This document shows, in pieces, positions 10,702-19,779 of a DNA stretch of 64,000 nt (the stretch's first letter is position 1; every line of letters begins with the position of its first letter). Below the pieces are notes generated by a model. It was not told the origin of the DNA, made no database searches, and worked only from the letters and a program-made list of their open reading frames with translations. The position numbers and the translations under genes were made by a program. The DNA comes from Pezicula radicicola (taxonomy: Eukaryota; Ascomycota; Leotiomycetes; Helotiales; Dermateaceae). Location: assembly GCA_003008705.1 (NCBI GenBank), contig PDUO01000018.1:1001766-1065765 (forward strand). The letters run 5' to 3'.

Positions 10702-12188
10702 CTACTCAAACACGACAAGCGAAATCAAATGACAATGGTCTATTTTGTCGAACGTACAAACCTCGGTTCTCGAAGCGTGATGCCATGCGTGATTTGCACG
10801 TGGCTTTTGAAATGCTGCAAGTGGTTTGAGAACGAGCCCCTGAGACTTGCACGTTGGGTGCTTACACTCTATCCTAGCCTCGGGATCTTTTCCTTTGAGG
10901 TGAATCCGTTCAACATGATCCATCATTTTCGCAGGGCAGCTAAAAGTGCCCATCCGCTCTTCATAGCTCTTTGATTCGTCTCCGATACAGAACAGGCACT
11001 GAGTCTTACCACAAATGAGGGGGAAGATACAAGTGAATGGATCAACATCAGGCGACTCTTCCTTGACGACTGGTTGTGCAGGGAGGGTAGCCCGCAGTCG
11101 ATATCGTCGGGGGACCTCACAACAGCCGCACAGAACCTGCATCAGATCGGCCGTCTGGATCCGGCGCTGGATAGCTTCCTGCGGCGTCATATCTTTGACG
11201 CGAGTACAGATAAGGTCGGCCAGTTGCGTCCTTTGGGGAATCTGATGCTCTACTATTGGCTTGGTGTACTCCTCCTCGCTATGTCCACTATTCTGCCTCT
11301 CAATGTCTTCGGTCGGGCGGCGGCGGAAGTAATCTAACCCTAATATTTCGACGCCTGCTTCTGGCACTACCGATTGCGGCGGTAAGTCGCCGAACTTCTG
11401 CCTCTACGTCCGTTCCCCAGCTTTCAACTTCTCTCGCTGCTGCTCAAGTGCGGTAATGTCTAGATCGGGGGGGAGCGCGGCTAGGACGCCGTCAGGTACG
11501 TGAACCGGGGCGCGGGGATCATGCATGAGGCTTATATGCGTAAGTATGCGAAGGACGCCGTCGGTAGATGGACGCTCGAGGACAGTAGACTGGACGTCGA
11601 ACCGTACCCGCTCATTGATGTAGGACCCATTATATACGGCCGAGTTCGGGTTGTGTCGCATCACTTGGTCCCGAACGGCATCGGTGGCAGTACCTAGAGA
11701 CAAGGAACACCTATGTCAGTAAAGTCTTCCTCTTCTCGAGCTGCCGTAGACGACTTACGATCAACGACATTTGCTGTCCCACGTCGAAAGCAGTAGCTAG
11801 TCAGTGTCTCTTTCAAGCCCGCCGTACGCCCGAGGCGGTTAAGGCAGTCCTGAAACTAATAATATGGGAGGGCTGTCTCCGGCGAGGGGATCCCCCCATC
11901 CGCGGTACGCTCATCTCGGCGGAAGATGGGCGTCTTGAGCTTCTCCTGCTTCTAGCGTAGCGGCGTGCATAAGACTGTGCCCCATACCTTGTGCTCAAAG
12001 ACTCGCTGGGTAGTCAGGCTCGGCGCCTCAAAAGCGCCGTCGGCAAGGGCGAGGGATACAAGGTGCGTAATAGGACAGAAGATCGGATCGTCTACTTCTG
12101 TAAAGAATAAATAGGATCTAGGTGTTTTTGCCACGTATTTCGAGTGACGTGTGTTAGAGCTGCTGGCAGAAAAAGAGGCCCCGACCAC
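10702..12188 (-). pseudogene. DUF3435 captain-like recombinase, second copy, N-terminally truncated
   Basis: Reads leftwards from 12188: FFTEVDDPIFCPITHLVSLA and FEHKVWGTVLCTPLR, then KQEKLKTPIFRRDERTADGG. LTSYCFRRGTANVVDR follows, with a spliceable intron near 11700-11760. Next come DQVMRHNPNSAVYNGSYINE, VLERPSTDGVLRILTHISLM and VPDGVLAALPPDLDITALEQ. The FRRG arginine, RHNP histidine and YNGSYIN tyrosine fit the tyrosine-recombinase catalytic set. After a stop near 11404 and a local frame change the frame resumes with DYFRRRPTEDIERQ and ends in a zinc-finger region, CLFCIGDESKSYEERMG with KMMDHVERIHLKGKDPEARI and CKHPTCKSQG. Defects are several TAG stops, a compensating double frameshift at 11335-11410 and a missing N-terminus. 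It is much less mutated than the relic at 5.4-7.9 kb and lies on the opposite strand. Confidence 0.85.
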
Positions 12189-12385
12189 CTAAATCTGACG
12201 TCGATTTTGAAGCTATTCAGAACCACATCATCTTGTAATGCGAAGTCGTCAAGAGGACAAGTTGTATAATTGGAAGGTCCGTGCGTACGCCAGTCCAGAA
12301 CTAAGCCGCAATATCTAGCCTCTGTGAAACCCCACAGAGCGAGTCTCTCGAATCACAGTCCTAGTTTGGTGAGTTCTGCCCAGGC
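12189..12385. other. Spacer, nothing recognised
   Basis: The DUF3435 reading frame fades out here. No start codon or N-terminal domain could be identified, so the gene appears cut off on this side. Confidence 0.5.
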
Positions 12386-12602
12386 GCTGGCGTTGGGAAT
12401 GGAGCAAGATTCGGCTCCCTGACGCTGGCGCATCTATTGCGATGGCGCTTAAGGAACGCTGGCGTTGAAAAGGGAGCAGAAATTGGCTCCCTGACGTTGG
12501 CGCATCCGTTTCGCTGGTGCTTGCCGAACGCCAGCGTTGGGAATAGAGTAAAATTCGGCTCCCCGACGCTGGCGCATCTGCTCCCTGGACGCTGGGAAGC
12601 GC
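12386..12602. repeat. 72-bp tandem repeat, three units
   Basis: Units start at 12386, 12458 and 12530 (period 72 by direct count), each with GCTGGCGTTG near its start and GGCTCCCTGACG(C/T)TGGCGCAT inside. 72 is a multiple of three, so a minus-strand open frame (12315-12647) carries a 24-residue repeat (DAPASGSRILLYSQR and variants). There is no evidence that it is translated. Adjacent units differ by point changes. Confidence 0.85.
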
Positions 12603-13010
12603 TAGCGAAACGGATGCGTCAGCCTCAGGCCGAAATATTTTTGACATTTAATGATCTGACCAAAAGGGGTCAGAACATCAGCCACATGTAGTCCTTTTCT
12701 AACCCGCGTGTGACTTTAAAGGTCTGCTTGAGTCACTTATATATCATCTGCATTAGAGCTCGATAAATGGCGTTATGTATCTTTTTAGGATACGATATTT
12801 TTGAGCTATTGCTTTATTTGTATTATTTTTTCATACTTTCAGGGTAGCAGGAGAAAAAAATCAAATTACTATTTCGTCATTCTTCGAGTGCTGTCATCTT
12901 CAAGTGCTCCTAGTTCTGTATCGTTTCCACAGCTGAATGCGTTGCTACACTTACTAATTAGGTAGCGAGAATCCTACAGCTAGTAAGTGGATCAGGTATA
13001 AGAAAACTTA

Positions 13011-13199
13011 CAGAGGCTACTTCAGTCACGTGCAGGCCGCCCGGTTCCCAAGAAAAGTTTCTTACGAAAAACTGGTTCATAAGAGAAATTGCCTCATAAG
13101 AAAAAATTCACAGGAGAAAATGGCTCATGGGAGCCAATTCTTATGAAAAAGTAGCTTATAAGAGAACACGGCGGACTGCACGTGACGAAGTAGCTCCTG
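13011..13199. mobile_element. 189-bp MITE with CACGTG-containing inverted ends
   Basis: The left end CAGAGGCTACTTCAGTCACG (from 13011) pairs with the inverse of the right end (to 13199), including a shared GTCACGTGCAG core. The match extends about 35 bases with a few mismatches. The left flank is TA and the right flank TG, compatible with a decayed TA target duplication. The interior is AT-rich with repeated short ATAAGA/TTATGA motifs and has no coding capacity. Looks like a non-autonomous DNA transposon. Confidence 0.65.
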
Positions 13200-14200
13200 T
13201 GGCTTTTCTCGTATTTAATCAGCTTAGTAGCTATAAAGTTCTCACCACTAATTCTTTGGTAGTATTATACCAGCCCTAATTCTCGTACTAACCCAAATTT
13301 CGTGGCAATTTAAGCCCCATGTCTGCCTGTTTTGCAGATTTTAGAAATACTAGTAAAGACGACATCATGAGCAGTAGTTGGTTCTTTACCAACCGCTGCC
13401 ATCTGCTCTCCGGTTCTAATCTCCTACTGTTGTGGACTCACTAGTCTCTGCTATTATAGGAGCTTCCTCCCGGTCGTCATGATACCCTAGGAGCTTTCTG
13501 CCAGTAGTATTCTTCCAGGAATCATAAGGGAAGGCTCACAAAGTCACATGTAGGCTGCAATCATATGAGAGGATATGGATCAATAAACTAGATCTCTGTG
13601 CTAAAGAGCACGTAAATCTGAAGTGACTACACTAAAGAGGTCCTAGGCTTTGAGCTCTGCTACTTTAATTGTCTATGTTGCCCAATGTTGACCAAAGCAA
13701 AATACGCAAGAGTATGGTTTTCCTATCGATTAAGAGCTAGCAGGGGTTTAATGATTCCAGGAATCATAAACCCCTTGATTAGTTGTCGGCCTGTAATCAC
13801 GTGTTGTTGTTGTATATCTTCATTTCTGGTGGCCATAGTGCCCGTGGATCCCTCTACACCGACTATTTGGTTCGGCCCATTCCAGACCATTATGGTACGA
13901 TTTTCGGACAAAGGGCACGGCACCTTAATAGCCTCATTTTGTATGGATTTGGGCCCATTCTAGGGGCCAATCCTTTAATATATAAACCCGACTTGCCTCC
14001 CACCTAATGGGGGCAAGCAATCAAGCCTTCATTCATGATTTTCACCGCCTTCTGTAATTCTACCATATCCAATATATTCAATGTGATCGAGGGTTCATAT
14101 TAGTCTTGTGAAAAGAACAAGAACTAAGCAGAATCGCACATCGTGAGGACAAGTGGCACTATAAAGGGGCTTATAGAGCTCAGCCTATTTTTAAATCTGA
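13200..14200. other. Non-coding region with one strong hairpin
   Basis: No domain is recognisable in the short frames here (for example 13685-13963). A near-perfect palindrome sits at 13744-13777: GGGGTTTAATGATTCC, one spacer base, then the complementary GGAATCATAAACCCC. Confidence 0.5.
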
Positions 14201-14390
14201 AGGGGTCCAAATCTGGCTCCCCACCACTTGGATTCAAGGGGGCCGATTCAGGCCCTCCATTGCCCAATTAAGCCCTTCCTTCGCCTAAGATTTTGGAGGA
14301 TTGAGGGTTCAAATGTGGCTCCCCACTGCTTTGGTTTGGAGGGAATCGATTCAAGCCCCTCGCTGTGCAACCATGGGCTTAAAATCGGTT
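14200..14390. repeat. Imperfect direct duplication of about 100 bp
   Basis: The segment around 14207 (GGTCCAAATCTGGCTCCCCA and its following bases) recurs in diverged form around 14307 (GGTTCAAATGTGGCTCCCCA). Both copies continue into a GATTCA(G/A)GCCC motif. Confidence 0.55.
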
Positions 14391-14545
14391 CCTATGCCCC
14401 TGTTGGCCACTATACGAAAGTCCTCAAAGACAACCATCCGAATAGAGGGTCTTTGACTAAACACGGCCTAGAATAACAGACAACTCTCAAATGCCTTAGG
14501 CTTAATGCTCGAAGTGCATCAAAACTAACCTGGGCAGATCACCTT

Positions 14546-15659
14546 TTGGTATCAATGGATACTACAAACGTTAAACGATATGACGAGGGGAAAAGAAGAA
14601 AGATCCTTGCTAGAGACGAAGATGTAGGGAAATATTTGAATGGTTACATGTCGCAGCTCCCAAAATTTGTCTTGAGTAAACCAAAGCTACGAGAGGAAAT
14701 CACAACGGAAATTGTAAAGGCTGTTGAGGGAATGTAAGTATCTTGCTAACCTAAAGGCGAGGTTCCTTTACTAACGTGACATGGAGGTTTCTCTTAGCAC
14801 AGCTCTATCTGGGCTCGCTTGAGGACAAAACAACAGCAAAGGCTATAAAGAGTTCGTTAAAGCAGTTCTAGAAGAAATCTCCAGGAGCTAGCGAGGACAA
14901 GAAGCTTGAAGTTCTATCTTCGGCATATGAGCAGGCAATGGAAAGAATCAATGGGCAACAGGCAGGCTTTCAGCTCCTAGCCAAGAATGTGCTGTCATGG
15001 ATCACCTGCGCAAGAAGACCACTTACTACAAGAGAACTTTAACACGCTATTGCAGTGGAGATAAACGAATCAGAGCTTGACGAAGACAATTTCCCAGAAA
15101 TCGAAGATATGGTTTCTGTATGTACTGGATTAGTATTAGTCACAGTCGACGGAGAAAGCAATATTATCCTCTTGGTATACTACACGACACAAGAATACTT
15201 CGAGTAAGCATAGAACCGTTGGTTTCCAAATACAGTAGTCGAAGTTACAATAATCTGTGTTACTTACCTCTCATTCAGCGTCTTTGAGAGTAGGTTCTGT
15301 TAAACAGACAACAAGTTTGAGGATCGACTCCGGTCGAATCTACTCTATAACTATACTGTATATAACTGGGGACACTATGCTTACGCAGCTTCAGCGGAGG
15401 TAGAATAGTTGATTATACATCTCCTTGAGAGCGAAGCCAAAGTATCTAGCTCTAGCCAGGCTATAATGGCTTCTAATTATCAATATAATCGAAAGCCGAC
15501 GTAAATGACAGGAGTACACCTCGCAGCATACTTTGGACTAGCAGGAGACTCTAAGGATAGCAATAGTCGGACGCCACTGTCATGGGCTGCAGAGAGGGGG
15601 CACGAGGCAGTGGTGGAGCTGCTGCTAGAGAAAGGCGCTGAGCTGGAGACGACTTCTTG
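14546..15659 (+). pseudogene. NACHT-ankyrin NLR, C-terminal portion (broken)
   Basis: Opens mid-protein with RKILARDEDVGKYLNGYMSQ and EEITTEIVKAVEGM, the end of a fungal NACHT/STAND domain. It then splices (intron 14734-14786, GTAAGT donor, TTTACTAAC branch) into [55 protein letters not shown] and ICVTYLSFSVFES follow, the winged-helix region of these NLRs. The end is an ankyrin repeat, SRTPLSWAAERGHEAVVELL with LEKGAELET. Stops at QF*KK, REL*HA, around EYFE, FC* and elsewhere replace Gln-type codons. Part of the first ankyrin repeat appears deleted between AAYFGL and AGDSKDS. The N-terminal effector domain and P-loop are absent upstream. NLRs of this class recognise non-self and trigger cell death. 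This copy is dead. Confidence 0.8.
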
Positions 15660-15759
15660 AGGAACCCGCATTCCCACTTCCCACCCTCCTGTACTTAACT
15701 CATTCTGTGGCTAGATCAAAACCTTACACTGCAAAACTTACTACCTCCATTAAACGCTA

Positions 15760-16255
15760 TAGCTATAATGACTTTCTCTGAGGAAGCTACTATTGTGGAT
15801 GATTGGATGGTTGTCACCTAAATCGATAATTCAGCTGAGAATGGTATCTCTTCTGACGAGACGGACACTGCCAGCAACTCTTCGGGAATGACGGTTATCA
15901 ATAATAATCAAGAAACGCGCCGAGTAATATTGAAAGAGAACGAAAAAATCCAATAGACCTAAACCAGAAAAATTCTTCTTGGTCTACTGGTATAATTCAC
16001 TATTGCGAAAGGTATACTAGACCACACTGCCACGATTACAAGACTGGAACCTACTACAACATCGATGAGTACTCAGTGGAAATACTCGGTTAGACGTATC
16101 ATTACCCAGGTCTATACTCTTCAACAAAAGATTCTTGTAGGAAATACAGGGAAGGAACTGGAAGAGGAGCTTAGAAGGTTGATCGCAGACGTAATTTTCA
16201 GCAGAAAGAAGGATAAAGACACCAAATTAGTTATAGAGAGGAAGATATAAGCTAT
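15760..16255 (+). pseudogene. Coding relic, family not recognised
   Basis: Continuous codon-like sequence with a few TAG/TAA stops: TFSEEATIVDDWMVV, then NGISSDETDTASNSSGMTVI, then from 16065 an open stretch MSTQWKYSVRRIITQVYTLQ to KLVIERKI. It follows the ankyrin relic on the same strand but shows no ankyrin repeats. The acidic, serine-rich opening and helical, lysine-rich end resemble a regulatory N-terminus. I do not recognise the family. Confidence 0.4.
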
Positions 16256-17705
16256 TTGTGCAAGAGTAGCTGTAGATCTTCTTACACCTACGTCTCAAGT
16301 TCTTGTAGACAAAGCGAAATTACTCGAGGAGGCGGTAAGTATAGTTACAAGGCTATGGTTATTATCACTACTCCAAAACGGATTAAGTATATTACATGAT
16401 ATATAATCTAGTAATACCGGGCTAGAATAGGTATCAAAGCTTCATAGTAGAGTCTAGTAGTAGGAAGTTGTTTATTAGTATATTTTATGAAATAATAGCT
16501 CTATTCTTTATATTTTCAAGTAAACTTCTCGCGAGGTTACAACCCTAAAAGGGGCTCTGGTTGGACCAGTATAATTGCCGAGTATTTCCTTCATTGCTTC
16601 TACATCTCTAGCTAGTCGTTTTAGATGAGTGGGGAGGATATAACTTATATATTCATGAATAGGTATAACGATTCTTCCTTCGAAAACAGCCTCCTATATT
16701 TGTATATATAATTTCTTTGGTAATTAGGACTAAGAATTGTATTGTCTATAATACTCCCTTATCAACTAGCGACCCTCTTGATCGAGCCTCATAGCCGCCA
16801 TCTTTATACTCGCTGTTGTGCCCACTGTTGTACTCGCTATCGTTATACTCACTAGTACCTTGTTATATGTTTATATATCATTGTGAACACCGCTGTACTC
16901 ATAGTACTTACTATACTATCATCGTCTAAGCCGATATTAAAGTCTCACTATACTGCTCTAATACTACCCCGAAATATCTTCGTACTTTAGCCGGGTATTC
17001 CATTCATGCTTCTCGTGCCGTAACTGGAAACTTGAGGATGGTCATTCGTCGAAGGAGGTAACGTAGGGATTTACGGCGGCGGCGGCAATAAAGGAGCGGA
17101 TTCACCATGGATACCAGGGCTGACAACCGTAGAGGTTTATCGTTCTGTAGAAGTTTGTCGCGGCAGAGGGATATCTCTCCACCAGTGGTTGCTAAATCGC
17201 GTCGCTGGATCATTCGAAAATTTGTGCCTGTCAGCCTTAGGAAAATTTCTTCTCAGCCTCAGCCACAGCTGAGTCCTGGCGCCTGAGGCTTTATTCATAC
17301 GGACCAACCACCGGGGCAAGTTACTAGTACTAATTACCAGTACAAGTTACTAGTATTACCACGTGACCACATGTCACAGGCCGGTTCTTTGAGGTCCTAG
17401 AAATCCTGTTCCAGCTCCCGCAAGGTGCTAGCCCTTCCTGTGTGACAGAACCAATCTTCCAAGGACTAGCGTCTTCCCAAACTAGTCTACGGGAAGAGCT
17501 TATCTTCCCGGCACAGTCTTGTGGAAGCTTTTGGGGTCTAGAAGAAGTCTTCCAGAAGAAATCTCCTGGAAGACTAACACTTCTAGGGATTTTCTTCTGT
17601 AAGCTGTACGCTTCTCCATCCTTTCTTTTATGCGCCCTCTGGTTCTCAAAGTTCTCTTCTCGCACCTCCTCACTCCCAGACATGACAGAAATCTCAGGCA
17701 GTGAC
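16256..17705. other. Non-coding region, mixed composition
   Basis: Partly AT-rich (16380-16980), with short ACTCGCTGTTGT-type direct repeats near 16800-16850. 17000-17700 is GC-normal with several CTTCCAGAAG-type inverted repeats. Short frames on both strands show no family. Confidence 0.5.
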
Positions 17706-17825
17706 AAACTGAATGGTGTGTACAAACCAGGCGGTGCGTAAAAACCAGGTGGTGCGTGCAAACCAGATGGTGTGTACAAACTGAATGGTGCGTACAAACC
17801 AGGTAGTGTGTACACACCAACTGGA
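17706..17825. repeat. 18-bp minisatellite, about 6.5 units
   Basis: Units of the type AAACCAGGTGGTGTGTAC repeat head to tail from 17706. Unit 5 resembles unit 1 (AAACTGAATGGTG) and unit 6 resembles unit 2, so there is a higher-order 72-bp period. A minus-strand frame reads it as hexapeptides (YTPPGL, HAPPGF), but no gene is supported. Confidence 0.85.
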
Positions 17826-18241
17826 GTTGGCCGGCCAGATCATCTTATTTGGATGGTCTCCATCAAGATAATGCCTGAAAGTTTATATCAATGATCGCTT
17901 CGCTTTTTAGATGGTTTCCAAGAGGGATAGACCGGTGTGACTCATACTTGTCTTTCTAAAAAGGACGCAAGAGAAGATGACGCCAGGTTTAGTAGATCTA
18001 AATGAAAACCTTGCCTAGACCAGGTAACCACCTAGATAGACAAATCGACAATGACATCAGATGACAGGCATCCATGGTCGCACGAACCAGCGAAACTCAG
18101 CCCTACCCGCCTAAAACAGCTGCCCCCTCACAAAGCGGCTGCTAAGATAAGCATGTGGGAGCGGGTACGCTAGCATGGGAAGCACGCTTGGCGAAGCTTA
18201 GGTGGGTCATCTCAAAACTACGTCATCAAAAGCTTGAAGAG

Positions 18242-18354
18242 CACCAGTGGGTGTCAGTGCTCATGGCGTCACGTGGAACTTTTCGTGCTGGAAGTTAGTG
18301 AGTTGTTAACTAGATTTAGTCACGTGACGCCATGAGCACTGACACCCACTGGTG
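18242..18354. mobile_element. Fold-back MITE family A, copy 1 (113 bp)
   Basis: Ends CACCAGTGGGTGTCAGTGCT and its inverse. The inverted arms run about 35 bases each and include the palindrome CACGTG, around a spacer of about 43 bases containing TTCGTGCTGGAAGTTAGTGA. Two more copies lie at 22289-22402 and 44383-44495. The flanks show GAG on both sides, which may be a 3-bp duplication. No coding capacity. Confidence 0.88.
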
Positions 18355-18377
18355 GAGGATGAAGAGGATCAAGACAG

Positions 18378-18470
18378 AGTCTAGAATGTTCTATCATAGT
18401 GAGTCACATGTCTCAGTTACGCGTCAGTCTAGAATATTCCGTCACAGTGGGTCAGATGGAGGCCGGGATA
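18378..18470. repeat. 48-bp direct repeat
   Basis: AGTCTAGAATGTTCTATCAT at 18378 recurs as AGTCTAGAATATTCCGTCAC at 18426, both followed by AGTG(A/G)GTCA. Two diverged units. Confidence 0.65.
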
Positions 18471-18967
18471 GCGAAACGTTGCGGTAATTCAAACGACAGA
18501 AGACGATCAATGATCATTCAACCCTGATGCCTTGTTTCCCGAAGTCTGATGCCAAACCTACACGTCACCTCGCCCTTATCACAAGTGGTTTGGGGTCATC
18601 TCTCTACAGTTGCGCTGGACTGACCTAGCAGTCTGTTGCGGACTTCCAGGATAATTGACATTGCTCCGCACTTCCAATATTTTAATCGATTTGGCAAGTG
18701 ATAATCAAGACAAGAACGAAATTAGTACAGTTATGCTATAGTCGATTCCAGTGGGCTTGGGTATCTACTCATGAGAACCAAGGGATTAATTTCGACATGA
18801 TATAAAGACAAACATTTGACCAAGATTAGTTAAAAATAATAAGCTCTGCTCACGTGCAAGCTATGTTTCCAGCACAGTAGGGTTAGGACGAGAGTGCTAC
18901 AACGGACAGCGTGCTAAGACATTATCCGTGTTGGCACAATTGGGTTGGCCACTCCCATCTCAGTATA

Positions 18968-19116
18968 CAGTGAGGTGAATTAAGTCTGCGTCCTGGTACG
19001 TGCACGCTAAGACTCTTCAGCATGCCATGATACGTACCTGTCATACTTCCCTCCTAGAAAGTACGTATATTTCATACCGTGCACGTACCAGGACTCAGAC
19101 TTATTGCACCCCACTG
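18968..19116. mobile_element. 149-bp MITE with TA target duplication
   Basis: The left end begins CAGTGAGGTGAATTAAGTCT and the right end, inverted, begins CAGTGGGGTGCAATAAGTCT. The arms match for about 40 bases, into TCCTGGTACGTGCACG, with few mismatches. TA flanks both ends (18966-18967 and 19117-19118). The CAGTG ends and TA duplication are typical of Tc1/mariner-type elements. It abuts and appears to have truncated the transposase fragment to its right. Confidence 0.85.
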
Positions 19117-19118
19117 TA

Positions 19119-19510
19119 CACAAGTCAGAATATAGTATAAAAGGCCTATAGATTCCTTATCTGTAAACCACTCGATAATCTCTGTAATTAGGACGTCTGA
19201 AAGGATTCGATGAGCCCCCCCTCGGTGTGTGCGACGGTCTGCTTTAGCTACCCACTTTCGAGCTGTTGTTCGAGGTACTCCTACTAGTTCTGCCGCATGC
19301 GCTTGGCTATAGCCTTGCTCGATATATCCCTTGAATCTGCTGCGTCTAGGCGTATCATATTCTTGACGATTAGTCTTACGTTTGACTCCCATAGTGGTGA
19401 TGTTGTTGAAGCAATAATAGAGTCGTCGTTGTCAGAGGTTCTAAGCGGCGTGGCAATTCGCTCACCACCTTACAGGGGGGGTGACCTTAAATTCTGCACA
19501 CCCCCTTTCG
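19119..19510 (-). mobile_element. Truncated Tc1/mariner element with transposase N-terminus
   Basis: The right inverted end (CGAAAGGGGGTGTGCAGAAT on the minus strand from 19510, followed outward by TA) resembles but is not identical to that of the element at 19780-21195. Inside, a transposase start at 19392 reads MGVKRKTNRQEYDTPRRSRF, then SQAHAAELVGVPRTTARKWV, a helix-turn-helix closely parallel to the neighbour's. The frame reaches about residue 90 (IIEWFTDKESIGLLYY) and is then cut by the MITE at 18968-19116. The catalytic domain is missing. Confidence 0.8.
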
Positions 19511-19779
19511 TACTAGTAGAAATCTACTAGTCGTGCGTTTCCTGGCGAAAAATGCGCTAGAGGGTTTCCGGGAATCCTACCCAAGCGTTCTGTTAGTGTA
19601 AATCTACCAGCAGAATTCTACTGATAGAACTCTACTATTGCATGGCCACGTTAGAGGGTTTCCTGATGTGATCACGTGCTAGAGCGAAGCAATCGATAAA
19701 ACGCATGGTCACGTGGCTCTGTGACAATTTAGTCAAGGCTGGCCTTGCCGTTTATCAAGTGCTTGCGGGTTTTGTTGTA

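Noticed and set aside
13685..13963. 92-codon open frame with a Cys cluster
   Set aside because: No family resemblance, no splice context, and an overlapping frame on the other strand is equally open.
17330..17820. 161- and 106-codon minus-strand frames with hexapeptide repeats
   Set aside because: The repetitive part is just an 18-bp minisatellite read in two frames. The rest shows no domain.
17706..17825. Possible CRISPR array
   Set aside because: Units are contiguous with no unique spacers and the genome is clearly fungal; it is a minisatellite.
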